Position numbers and translations under genes: made by a program. This document shows, one piece after another, positions 15,384 through 27,492 of a DNA stretch of 64,000 bases. This stretch comes from Hirudo medicinalis (Eukaryota > Annelida > Clitellata > Hirudinida > Hirudinidae): NCBI GenBank assembly GCA_011800805.1, contig MPNW01000469.1, forward strand, positions 154,444 to 218,443, read 5' to 3'. The notes under the pieces are model-generated. The model did not search any database. It was not told where the DNA came from and saw only the letters and a list, made by a program, of their open reading frames with translations. Each line of letters starts with the position of its first letter. Position 1 is the stretch's first letter.

Positions 15384-16274
15384 ATTAAGACGTGCAATAA
15401 AAAAATGCCGAACAAAATAAACTCTACGTTATCGATAGTTTAAGTGAAAAAAATACTTTGGCTGGTGTATGGTCGATGGTGCAATTCCCGACTGATAAAA
15501 GAGACCTTGGAGTATTAACATCCGTCATTTCATTAAAAAATCAATATTCTCTCCGAATTATAGTTCACATTAAATCCAGTATCCAACAAATCTTGCCACG
15601 AGGAATCGCAGACTTAGCCTCAATTTTGAAACAGAATCTAAAAGTAAACCACTTTACTTCATTAGAAAATACAAATTGATAAAAACAACTGATATTTGCA
15701 CATATTTTTTAGATACGTAATTAGTACTTTTTTTAATTTATTGATATTATAAAAATTAACAGCTTGAAGTTCCAGACGTACAAAAAAATCATTTACGAGA
15801 CTTTAATTCGGTGCAATCTAATTAGGGTTTTGATGCACGTTTGTAGCAGCTGCCACCAGCTTTGTTTGAATAGTTTAGTCTGCGAATCATCTAAGAGGAC
15901 ATAATCCCAAGCCCAAGGACTTTATAATCAAACTCCGAATTTAAGCTAACAATTTCGATGCCTTTGTGGTGCAATCAACACCAACAACTGAGGCGATTGC
16001 AGGTTAGGAAAAACGGGTAAAAATATTAGCTACTCGTGAACACTCCACATTTAAAACAAATTTCCCACCTAATGTCTCACTGGTTCATGCATTTGATCAG
16101 AATTAATGCATATTTGTGGTAAGACATGGTCAGCAATTTATTTGACATGTTACCAAATCATGGGTATTATAAGTGTAAAAATGTTATCAGCGTGATTGAA
16201 CGGTACAATGGCATTTATCAGAGTAGTTCATCACAGACATTAGTATCCTTAAACCATTAGAAATTAATGTTATA
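15384..16274. other. Intergenic region between KMT2 and ATG7
   Basis: About 0.9 kb lies between the 5' end of the KMT2 gene and the ATG7 stop codon, both on the minus strand. It should hold the KMT2 promoter and the ATG7 3'UTR. The plus-strand frame at 15458-15679 has no recognisable features. Confidence 0.5.
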
Positions 16275-19200
16275 TTACGAAGTCTCTTCAATGTCATCTT
16301 CAGCATCACTGAAGTCCAATACCTGTGAAAATAAAATCAAAGCACACATTATATGGTAAAATTAAAATTAAGTTATTAATTGCACACTAATTCTCGTGAA
16401 TACGAAATAAAAATTAATTAACTTCAAAAAGTGCTTAGACTATATAAAATCATTTTGATCTAAACATACACTCATGTTGACAGCTTCCATGTTCAGCAAA
16501 GTAAGGCCGGTGATGTCTTCGAGTGTGGCAGGAGAGTTAAAGACCTTGAAGAGAAAGTCAAAACCTTCTTTTTTGTAGGCCTCCAAAACCTAACAATCAA
16601 AAGCACAAGATTTATTTTAATCTGAAATACATTCAAAATATATAGATTACCTTGGCAGAACAGGCTGTACACTTATCAAAGCCAATGGTTGCAGTTGAGA
16701 TGTTGGTGAAGCTAGCCAAAAATCCTCTTATCTAAAATTGAAAAGTTATTACTTAATTAATTTAGTTTTAACCAAATTTGAATGTCAAAAGAGTTCATCA
16801 TACATTTTAATCTAAAAAAAAACAAAAAACAAAACGTAATTGCAGTAAACACCTTTCCAAACTATGAAATAATATGGAAAGTTCACATTGGTAAAATTAT
16901 AACCTGGTGTGGAACACTACCAAGAATGGATTCATCAGCACATAACCCATCAGATGTTCTTGTGCTGGCAGAAGCCTGACCTCTGCAGAAATATGATAAT
17001 AATTGACTAAATCAAATTAAAGAACATAGCATTTTTTGTAAATACATTGAAATCAATTTATAAAGGAAACAGATGCATTATATTAAAAGTTGTAAAAAAT
17101 GTTTCACGATAATCAGTAAAATAAAAATCTAGTGTATTGTAAAGAGTACTTATTGAAGCAGTTTATGCCCAGACCTTAGGGGATGATGAAGAATGGAGAT
17201 AGCCAGTTCCACTGAGCAAGCAGAAGCAATCATAGAAACCCCAGGTCTCGTCACTGTGCATTGCTGGTCCAATGTGCGGTCAGTTGTGGACTGAATAAAT
17301 GAGTAAATGTATTAATCATAATATCATGTAAAATTTTATTATAATAATGTTATAATTATACCATATGTTAAATTAAAATACCTAAAAAAAAGATTGCTCT
17401 CAAATTGATCAACAACAATTGATTAATCTTTCAACAAGCAATGGTTACATTGCCAGGTGAAGTGACATCATTGCAGAAGTAGCATCCAAGATTGTTTCCA
17501 GGAATAACGTTTGGAATTGTTTTGGTTCCTTCTGTGGGAAGTTCCTCACTGGGGCATCCCACTCCATGCCTAATGACAAGAAAGGTACCAAAGCCGAGGC
17601 TAGCACTGATGACAATCTGAAAAAAATGATAAAACAAGAACTTAAGTAAAAACTCTCGATCATCTTTTTGAATTTTTTAAATCCATGACTTAATATACAA
17701 TTTAGCAATTAAATGTCCAAGATAGATAACAATTCATGCAATGTGGTAATAACAAAGCGTAAACAATATGCCATAACAAATTAATTGGTGCTGCATGGAA
17801 ACTTCAAAAATAAAACTTATAAAAAATATATGGTAAATTTAGCCCCATAAAAAACAAACCTTTGACATGAATTTTCCAATCAATGTGGGCAACCATCTGC
17901 TTTCCCTTGTGTCCATGAGTAAGAAAATGATGTCATGACTTTCAATAAGCTCTGTCAATGTCTCAACATCTTTCTTCACTTTATCCATCATACTGTCTTC
18001 AAGCATAAATTAATGAATGCATTGACTACAAAAGACAGGCTTATAATGTACGTAATGCTTGTAAATGCCACCTCATAGGATTAAAATAAACAATCAGACA
18101 TCTTTCTGCATATGCACAGATGTCCGTCAATGATCAACTCACTTGCAACATTATGTCCAGGCATTGGGATGGAGAGATGGATGCCAACTGCATTCTAGAA
18201 AGCAACAAATAATGAATATATAAATTTAAGCAGCTCAAATTGTCAAGAAATTAAAGAATATTTATATCAGTTTATTTATCACAATCTGTTGATTCCATAA
18301 GTCGGTACCACTGACCACTTGTGGAAAAATGAGTTTCAGAGCTTCAGCAGCAGCTTGTGCCTTATGTTTTCCACCATGAAGGCAGTCCTGATAGGTGAAC
18401 AGAGATTGTCTGATAGGATTGGAATAAGAAATCCTTGAATTGTCAACCAGAGTGATGTGCCTGGCACCCCATCCCTGAAGTGTTGATTATAAATAAATTG
18501 GCCAAAGTGTTTATGGAATAGTCGAGGTCATCTTTAAGAATTTGCTAAATCATTAAGTTGAGATTGGAACTATGGCCCTCTCAATTTCTTATGCACAGAA
18601 AACTTAAGAAATCTGTAATTTATGATAAAAGCAACAGTGAATAGCTGCAAAATACCAAACTTAAGTGGACCCGTGCACAAATTATGAAAATGCAAATTCT
18701 TCTAAAATGTTTAATTATTTAAACAAAATGACAGCTGACCATCAATCCCCTTGCAACATTGCAGCCCAGCGTTCCAGAACCAAGCAGGAGAAATTTGGAT
18801 GAGGAAATTTCATCGAGATTGAGATCAGGAAGCAATCTCCACTTCATGAGTTTCAAATTCAAATCAACAGATGCTTCACACAGCCTATTTGGAAATGAAC
18901 CATAATATTACATCACCAGGTAGGAAGAAAAAAATTCTGCATTCAAATTTCTTACAAATATTAATAGCATTGATACATTTTTGCACTTAAGAGTGAACAG
19001 TTTCAAGATCTTGCAAAGCTGATGGATACTGGAGGAGCTTTTCTGGCATCTGGTGTGGACTGTGAGTCCTGGACTGGTGTGGACTTTACAGTAGTGAGTG
19101 CTACTTTTCATTTGTAAGTGATTTACTTTGATGAGTGCACCAAAGACCAAGATAAGGAATTGATTAGGTTGTGTCTTGAATTGGTTTGCCAGTTATTTGG

Positions 19201-22200
19201 CGGTCATAAACAGTTTACAGAATTTAATGGTTCTAGATCAATGTTTAGTGACTTAGTAACTTGTGGTGTTCCTCAAGGTTCTATTGTTGGCCCATTACTT
19301 TTTAAAATTTATATGAATGATTTACATTCCTCATCAATGCTTACATTCTTGTTATTTGCAGACGATACAAATATATTTGTCTCTGGCAAAAATCTTAACG
19401 AATTAATTATTAACATCAATAGGGAGTTGACAAATGTTGACATATGGTTTCGAGTCAATAAGCTGTCCTTAAATATCGAAAAGACAAATTTTATGTCGTT
19501 CTGTTCAAAAAATAAGAATAAATCTTATAGTATTCAACCTAGCATTAACGACTTGAACATTAAACATGTTACCTCCACTAAATTCCTCGGCATTATTATC
19601 GATGGTAAATTAAACTGGTCTTTGCATATCAATGATGTTGCCTCCAAACTTTCAAAAAACATTGATATCATATCAAAGATCAGTTCATTTGTTGATAGAA
19701 AAATTCTTATAATGCTATACTATTCACTAATCCATCCTTACCTCACTTATTGTAATACAGCTTGGGCATCTAACTATCCCTCTAAATTTATCCCTTTACT
19801 CACTCTCCAAAAAAGAATCATCCATATTATATTTCGTCTCCAACCACGTGCTCATACAAAGGACAATTTTATTTCAAATGGATTTCTGAATATTTATCAG
19901 ATCAATAAATTCCAAACTTGCCTCTTTATATTTAATTATGAACATAACTTGCTGCCTTCGTCCTTTAAGAATATGTTTTCCAAATCTTCAGACATCAACT
20001 CTTACAATCTTAGATCATCCAATCAATTCAGATCTGAATTTTCCTGTACCACCTTCAAAAAATTCTCCATATGTTGTCAAGGTCCACTCTTGTTCTCTTC
20101 TCTACCATCACCCCTTACTTCTGTAAACAGTTTCTCACTATTTAAATCCCGTCTTAAAAAATACATTCTGTCAATATATACTGCGGACCTGTCAAGAATC
20201 ATCGCCAGCCATGGGCTGCGATCACACTTCTATGCCGACGACACGAAGGTTTATGGTCACTATGATGTCAACAACGTTGCAGAGCTTTCCACGCTGGTTT
20301 TGGCGTGCGTTGACGAGGTCTACCAATGGATGAAATCGAGTCGCCTACAACTCAATTCAAACAAATCGGAAGTCATTTGGTTTACAACCCACCGTCGTAG
20401 TCACCAGTGCCCATCTGCGCGGAAATGATTGGATTTTGCCATCTTCCTCAGTTAGAGACCTCGGTGTCTTCCTGGACTCTGACTTGACCATGCAAGCTCA
20501 TGTCGGACATATAACATGCGCGTGCTTCATGATGCTGCGACAGATCCGAGCTGGTGTGGCACACCTTCCGTCGTTCACGACTAAAGCACTTGTCACCTCT
20601 TTAGTCCTTTCCATGTTCCGGTCAGGCGACTCAAGTGCGCTGGGGACGGGTCGTTTACGGTTGCTGGCCCAAGGATCTGGAACCAACTTCCACCTCAGGT
20701 CTGCAGCAACCACTGAAGGCTTTAGAAAGTCTCTCAAGACGCATTTATACGGTGGCCTTGAGGTCCTGTGATTCGGACTTATGCCACCATAAAGATTGTC
20801 TTATTTGATTTGATTTGTCCAGTTGTTGAGATTTACATTTCCTCGCCTTTATCTGTTGTATCATCTATTTTATCTAACCTTCCTTGGTTTGTGTCACATC
20901 ACTGTCCAGGTTGATCTATATCCTTCATTGTCACATATTCGTTAGTTTTGACATTTTTTCCTCATTTTTCATTGTTATCATAAATTTTCTCATGTTCGTT
21001 AGCAATAAAATTTCGCATTCTCACTCTCAGTTTATCAATTATGTAAAGACTCTTTCATACGTGTCGACGTAATTATGTCATTTTGTAACCGGTTATCCTC
21101 TTAGACGGGAATTATATTCTCTTGGGATACACCGTGAATTTGTGAATTATTTTTGCGCATCCATTTTTATTAATAAACTGTTAAAATTTTTTGCAACACT
21201 AATGTTTTAATAATAAATTATACTTTCACATATAGCTCTTGTTCAATTCCTTAACTCATTTATAATTTAAACATATATCAAAATTTTTATCATGATGTCA
21301 TAACGAGTTGAGGACATCAAAACATCGAATATTCGCCGACACTGCAAAATTTTATGCACACAAAATTTTACTCTACCCCTAAAACATTGCGCAAAAGAAA
21401 TTTGGTGCACACAGACTCAAAAAAATAGAGGGGACATTGCTCACAACACAACACCCTACAGCATTAAATGAAGCCAAATAGATTCACAAAATCAATACCA
21501 TCCATTATAGCCATTCTCTGTAATATTATAACATGCTCTAGTTATTGACCAGTAGGAGTAGTAAGGCTGATATAAGCTTTTATTATGGCCTATTGCTGTC
21601 CACTTAATTAGATTGTAAAAGGCTCTAAAGGTATGTTTTGGGCTCAAGACGAGCAGTAGCTGAATTTCGTATTTATGCTCAGTTGGATAAATTGCAAGTT
21701 TATAAGAAGTTTCTTCATTTGATATAAAAATTTACTCATTTGTTCATCTTTATAGGTGACCCTCTTAGTGTGATATGAAACCCTTTGGGTTTTTTGGCCT
21801 TTTGACATTTCTTTTGCATTTCAGTTATCTTTGTATTTTAGTTTTTGTTTGCTTATGTTTTATGTTCATAAAATAAAAAATTAAATCAAATTAAGTTGGA
21901 CTGAAGTCAATAACAAAGGGAAGAAAATTCAGAATTATTTGTAGGAACATCTTTATGTAAATACAAAATTGTATATTCTTTTAGTAAGCATGAAAGTTGC
22001 ATGTTTTTTTAAATGAATATGACATTGAGCTAGAGGTTGCAAGAAGTAACTTTGAGTTTGTGAATCTCATGCTTTGTTAACTGTGTACTATGGAAGAAAA
22101 TATGGCTACTCTAGAAGAAACAGATGACAGAATATATAAAGCATCTCACATTTCCATGTGTCAAAAGAAAGTGATGTAACTTTAAAGTTGAAGCAAGCCT

Positions 22201-25200
22201 TTGTTGAGAAAATGGCTATGTTGGCTTCTAGAAGACAATAATTCTATTTCCAGCAGAAAGAACTAGAATTACAACAAGAATCAAGAAATTAGCCTTCAAA
22301 AAAAGAACAAGCAATGCTTGAAGCAAAGTTATAAACCTATTCGGAGAGTTTTCCAAATTTAAATGATGACGTAATGATCATGACACCTTCAATAATTCCA
22401 TCGGTGCCATCTGAAACCACCAACAGTGGAATTTGAGGGAGGATAGAAACAACAGTGAAAGAACCAGTTATCAGTCAACTAAAAGAATATTGTTAGAATC
22501 ATTAACAAGATCAGATAATCCAACCTTAACAAATAGTGTCGTGAACATATTGAATATATTTAGAAAGGAACAGATTCACATCATAACTTCAATGTTTTAT
22601 CAAGTCAGAGTTGCACAAGAGCACAAGAAATGCTTGATATATTTGTGGTTGAAAAATGGAGATTTTGAAGGGCAGCCAGAGGAACGTGACATGAATGTAT
22701 CCTTGTTTGGGTGTATTTCTTCACCAAACTGTGCTGATTTTGCCTTGAGACAAATAGCAAAGAATCACAGTGTTTATCATGGAAAAGCATATAGAGTACA
22801 CACTATACAAGAATTTCTATGATTTGCTAAAGAAAGTATACAGAAACAATTGAAGAAGCAAAGGATTTAGCTTTAAATTTAATAGATATGTATAAAGCTT
22901 CAACTTGAGGAATTTCAATTCAAATAATAGACAATTAACAGGCTAGTTGAGGGCAACAGAATAGATACAGATCAGATTGTTCAGTTATTGCAAGGACCAA
23001 TAATAGCTGGAAGAGCACTAGGAATGCAATGAAAATTAGAATATAATTAGAATTAAAATTGAGTTCAAAGACAAGTCATTTGTGGCAACAGCAGGTGCGG
23101 CATCACATCCATGCACGGAAAGTCTAAAACTACTCCATCCTCCCGCCTTGGAAAAACACCGCCTAGTGGTGGACTTAACACTCTGCTTCGAAATGCTGTC
23201 GAACATTCTTTTGTAATAGGATTGTCAAAGTATTGAATGCATTGCTTATTGAGATGGTTAACTCATCCGACATCTCACACTTTAATGCTCTAATGTGCGA
23301 CTTTGACATCTTGCTGACTTACACTTAATTATGAAGATAACATTGTCATTCGTGGAAGTGGATATTTTGGTTCCTGTATGTAACATACATGTAACATTGT
23401 ATGTAACTTGCACAAATTTATGTTATTGGTCCATGGGGCCCACTTCTTCAGGGTCTCCAGTTTGTGAATTAAATAAAATGTTTAAAAAAAAAAAGCTATT
23501 TACACCATAGCTAAAAAAGCTCAGGGAGGCTGAAGCTCAGCTTATATGAATCACATTACATGAATCACAAGCAGAAAATATTCATAGCCTCAGCACAAGC
23601 CTCAGAAGATGAAAGGTCTTTAAAATAGAGTAATTAAATTGTTATGTAATTAGTTTAACAAATTATCAGGTCAAAATAACAACATGTTGCCCAATAACAA
23701 ACTTCAATGGGTCCATCTGGGAGCTGAGGTCGATGCGGCGTGGGCCTAATGCATTCGTGTCGTCTTTCTCCCAACCAACAACATCTGGGCATTCTGGGAA
23801 TAATTGATTGTAGGTTGACTTTAATTGTACATCCAATCATTTAACAATCATTTTATCTTTAAAACTTTTTAGGCACTTGATAAACCTAGCTGAGAAATAT
23901 TGTCAGGCATTTGAAATGATAAAAGTTACTGTTACATATCTAGCACATCCCTGGTGGCCATTGTTAGATACTCTTTGACTTGTTTACATTACGCTCGAGT
24001 TGTTTGTTCTAATGCTTACAAAACCTAATAATTTCTGTCTATTTTGATGACTATTGTAGAAAGATTAATTTCTGTTAATGAAGTTGTATTAGTTAGTCAT
24101 TTAACGAGTTCTTTCCTCAACCTAACGACATAACAGTTATAAGAAATGTTATGATATTCCTTTCTAATATTCTTTTGGTTGTAATAAGCATCGTCACCCA
24201 TTTTTGGAACTTTATAATTCACAGTTGAAGAATTCAGTTACCTATTTGTTGCATCAGATCAATCAATTTGATGTGGATGAAGAGACTATGTGAAATCGAT
24301 CTCACACCATCTTTTGTTCGATCCCTGAAACAAATTAACTTCACCTGTCCTCCAAGGTCTTTAAACCTGAAGAATACAATTCAGCAAAATTCAATAATTA
24401 TTGCAGATACAAAAGAACGCATTGAGTGAAAGAACACAAAAAATATTTAAAAGAAAGTAATCTTATCCTTAGCTTTAAGATAACATTTGAGAGTAAAATG
24501 AGGTTTTCATAAAAAGGACATAATGTAATTAAAATGGAAATTGGCAAACCAGCAATGTGAAATACAGATCAATATATTTCTTAATGGCCATCCTGGATGT
24601 GATGGTGATGTGCCTGGATCAGCAAATGCAACAATTATCTGAAAGTCATGGAAAATATCACATGTAGTTGGCATTTCAAATAAATTTTGCAACTTAATAA
24701 AACAATCACTACTAACAAAAACCCAAAAAAATTCTGAAGAAAACACATAATTAAATGTTGCCTTAATTGGTTGATCAATGAGGCCTGAATTGGAACTTAT
24801 AAACTTGATTTAGAGCTTTCTATATCCAAACAAGTATTTTTTTACTCTACCAATTTAAAATTTACAAGTCATTTTACAACCTCATCTCCACTATCCTTCC
24901 ATTTTCCAAACTTGCAAAGGCCTCCAACTTCTGGGTGGGTTTCAATGTTCCTGACTAGAAACATGCATGGAAAATTGTGCTTCTTGGAAAAAATATCATA
25001 GCTTCCAAGGAGCAGAGATATCTGTAAATCAGAACAATCAGAAAAAGAAATACCAGTGACAAGAATAAGATGGGACTGTTTAGCATTATCAACAAACCTT
25101 CTCTTTGTTGAATCTATCACCTAACAATGATGGACCATTAAGGATTGAAAACCTCTCTTTTACACTCAAAGCAGGAAATGCACACCAATAATGAAATGTA

Positions 25201-26875
25201 AATTTCTTGAGATCCTATGGGGCATAAAACATTTGAAAACATTAAGTAATGACTAGAAATAATTAACAGTAATAGTAATATCACAGCTATTAACTATAGT
25301 AACAGTATCAGTGCAGTACAAAATTTACCAAACAAGTTGACTGACAAGTTAAATTGTTAAACAAAATTGATAAACAAAAAAACAAAACAATTGAAATTGC
25401 AAATATTAATTAACTTGGTAAATTTATTTACTCAACCGCATATGTCAGGAGAAGGAACCTCATAAGCAAGTTTGGATCACTCAAAGCTTCACCTCTCAAA
25501 ATATCATTCCATATCTGAAGTAATATAAAAATCAAACTCATATCAAAAAGATAAATGACAAAAAATGAAATATCTATCCATATAAACATTCTTTTGAGTT
25601 GAGGTTTTTACCTTTTTTCCTTCATTGGTTATTGAAGCCTTTTTATCAGATGTAACAAAATCTTCAAATGTGTTGTTAATTTTAAGGCATCCCAAGGCTT
25701 TGAAGCACTTGTTTGGTACTGGACTTTGACTAGTACAAGAAATTAGACTATAACCAATAAATTCTTAACAATGCCAATGTAACCAAAGCTTTCTAAAATA
25801 TATAAATAAGCATGTGAATAACCTTTCCAGTAATTAGTGAATTGAACTGACGGAATGAATTACATTAACTACTGCTAGTTCTCAGAAACAGTAGGATTAA
25901 ATGAGTGGTTGATGTATGGTATTGACAGAATTCCATCCAGCTGATACGTAAGTAATGTGAAATTGGTTCTCTTGGCCAAAAATGTCCAAGCTCAGATCCA
26001 TCGCATTCAGGCACAACTCTATCATAAAAATGTTGGAGATGGCACCGATTCAGAAGGGATACTCAACAAAAAGAGAGCCTTGAATCCCAAAGTTGAAAGA
26101 TCTATGATTTATGCATGTAAATGTTACATCATAGGCATCAGAGCTGTCAGATTCCATAGATAATGCATCTGATGAGCGTAGATGAAAAAGAGCAACCCAA
26201 GTCAGGCTGCAGGTTATGTGGAGGAAGTTGCCTTCATTGTCAACTGGATCTCCTTAGAGTGACCAAATTCATAGAAAATAATGGCCTCTACATAAGATTC
26301 CTGAAGGAGTCCATAAAGACATTGTTGGAGATCCACAAAATCTGGAGTATTTTCATGAGGAATGTCTGGAAAGGATGGAGAAGGAAAATGACCAGACAGG
26401 AGCCATGTGAACAGCTTTGAAGTAAATGCATTTTTGCAAAGCTTAAAATAATGTTCTATGCGCAGTATGTGGATATTCCCAGGCCCGTTCGAGGACCTTA
26501 AAGACTGTGTTGAGGTTTTTGTTTTCAAGTGTATGTCCTTTTGATGGGCTAAATAAAATTTAAAATAGACTAATATTAGGCTTACCAATCAAAGGAATCA
26601 TAATCAACGTTCATGAAAACTGAAAGTTTGTCGGGCAAATCTGAAAAAAAAAACGTCTAACAGCAAAAAATAGAAAGAGATGCGTTCTATATTAAATCTT
26701 TCTGAATCTTTGATATAAACCAAACTCGAATTAAACGTATCAACTAACAGTTGCAATAATATCCCTTTATATTAACTAAACTATCGTCTAGGCCATATTC
26801 ATTTAGTTTAATGTGACTGAGTTTGTGCCAGAAATTTGAATCCATGCACGAAGAAAATGGAACAAATTGCAACAT
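16275..26875 (-). CDS. ATG7: Ubiquitin-like modifier-activating enzyme ATG7
   Basis: Complete gene in 19 phase-consistent minus-strand exons: 26749-26875, 26586-26640, 25612-25729, 25437-25514, 25098-25214, 24878-25021, 24520-24638, 24242-24366, 23703-23793, 18740-18884, 18319-18474, 18143-18194, 17860-17996, 17449-17616, 17175-17290, 16904-16982, 16651-16731, 16470-16589, 16275-16322. They encode 691 residues, close to the usual 700. ATG7 is the E1 enzyme of autophagy: it adenylates ATG8/LC3 and ATG12, holds them as thioesters and passes them to ATG3 and ATG10. Seen here are the N-terminal domain (from MLQFVPFSS through PGWPLRN), the nucleotide loop GSGTLG at about residues 360-365, MDTRESRW, zinc-binding pairs CYFCND and CTAC, and the catalytic cysteine in [12 protein letters not shown] at about residue 555. 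Start codon at 26875 fits the family N-terminus. Intron 9 (18885-23702, 4.8 kb) is swollen by retroelement remains. Confidence 0.97.
19118..20165 (+). mobile_element. Non-LTR retrotransposon (LINE) reverse transcriptase fragment, family A
   Basis: A 5'-truncated reverse transcriptase frame, still open, lies antisense inside the big ATG7 intron. It keeps the palm motifs [13 protein letters not shown] and FADDTN and the following thumb region (KLNWS, then [14 protein letters not shown]), consistent with a jockey/CR1-like LINE. Near 20165 its C-terminus runs without a stop into a second, different LINE fragment. The same family recurs at 42643-43415 (minus). Confidence 0.85.
20166..20817 (+). 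mobile_element. LINE fragment, family B, internally deleted, with 3' tail
   Basis: The frame resumes with a second reverse transcriptase core (YADDTKVYG, then [11 protein letters not shown]), passes a stop or frameshift near 20428, continues with [14 protein letters not shown], and after a deletion reaches a C-terminal segment ending GGLEVL-stop. The 3' end is a conserved tail starting cctgtgattcgg and ending in TTGAT-type repeats. The same tail is found at 32730-32800. Confidence 0.82.
22080..22830 (+). mobile_element. BEL/Pao-type LTR retrotransposon remnant
   Basis: The frame 22433-22822 carries a Pao-type reverse transcriptase signature: [18 protein letters not shown], then [18 protein letters not shown]. 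Upstream, from about 22090, degenerate Glu/Lys-rich sequence may be a gag remnant. Stops interrupt both sides and I identified no LTRs, so this is a dead fragment inside the ATG7 intron. Confidence 0.75.
23085..23496 (+). mobile_element. LINE 3' end with A-tail
   Basis: Degenerate C-terminal LINE coding sequence (a [17 protein letters not shown] motif where such elements have a W-N-x-L-P motif) is followed by about 150 bases of 3'UTR and an A-rich end (aataaaatgttt, then a run of A, near 23485-23495). This looks like a 5'-truncated insertion. It sits in the ATG7 intron. Confidence 0.65.
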
Positions 26876-27492
26876 CTTTAAATTTTAAGCCGGTGTGTAA
26901 ACTCAATTTCACATCAAATCAATTCGCAAACGCGAATTCGAGAACGGAACGCAACTGCGGATTCGCTAGAACAATCACACAAAAATGTTTTTGATATGAT
27001 CATTAGTAACCATATGTGCTCTCAAGTTTTAAAAATGTTGGATAAATATTGATGTAATTTCAATTAAAAAAAGATCAGTGTCTACGACTTCAATAAAAAT
27101 TTCAACAAACGGTTACTCGATCATCAAAATGTTAATCAATCAAGTAGAAGGCAATTGACAGTCATCCAACATATTTGACCAGATATTTAAATGTTTAGTA
27201 TATACACACATTTACAAAAATTCCCACAAAAGTCAAGTTAGATTATTTTAATTTACTATTTTGTCTTTTCCATTAAAAATCATACAAAATTAATAGCCTG
27301 ATGCCGAAGATACCAAAACGAGTTGTTTCATTATCAGGCCGGGAAAGTTTATGAACTTTCTTTTTTTGAGAAGTGATACATTGTTGTATATCACTGCTAA
27401 CAGTTTAAGAAATGGATATCTAAATAATTATATTTTTTATAATTTAATCCACATCGAATATTGTAATTGTAAAATTCTAAATCCGAGGGACA
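26876..27492. promoter_or_regulatory. Divergent promoter interval between ATG7 and PARP12-like gene
   Basis: The two genes start head-to-head only 617 bases apart, so their promoters must lie here or overlap. This follows from the gene positions; I see no specific element that I would name. Confidence 0.45.

Noticed and set aside
20498..20737. Minus-strand frame of 79 residues
   Set aside because: Shadow of the plus-strand LINE coding sequence.
25957..26588. Frames on both strands in the ATG7 intron, including [18 protein letters not shown]
   Set aside because: No family recognised; the region lies between ATG7 exons and the frames do not splice in phase with them. Possibly a transposon scrap, not callable.
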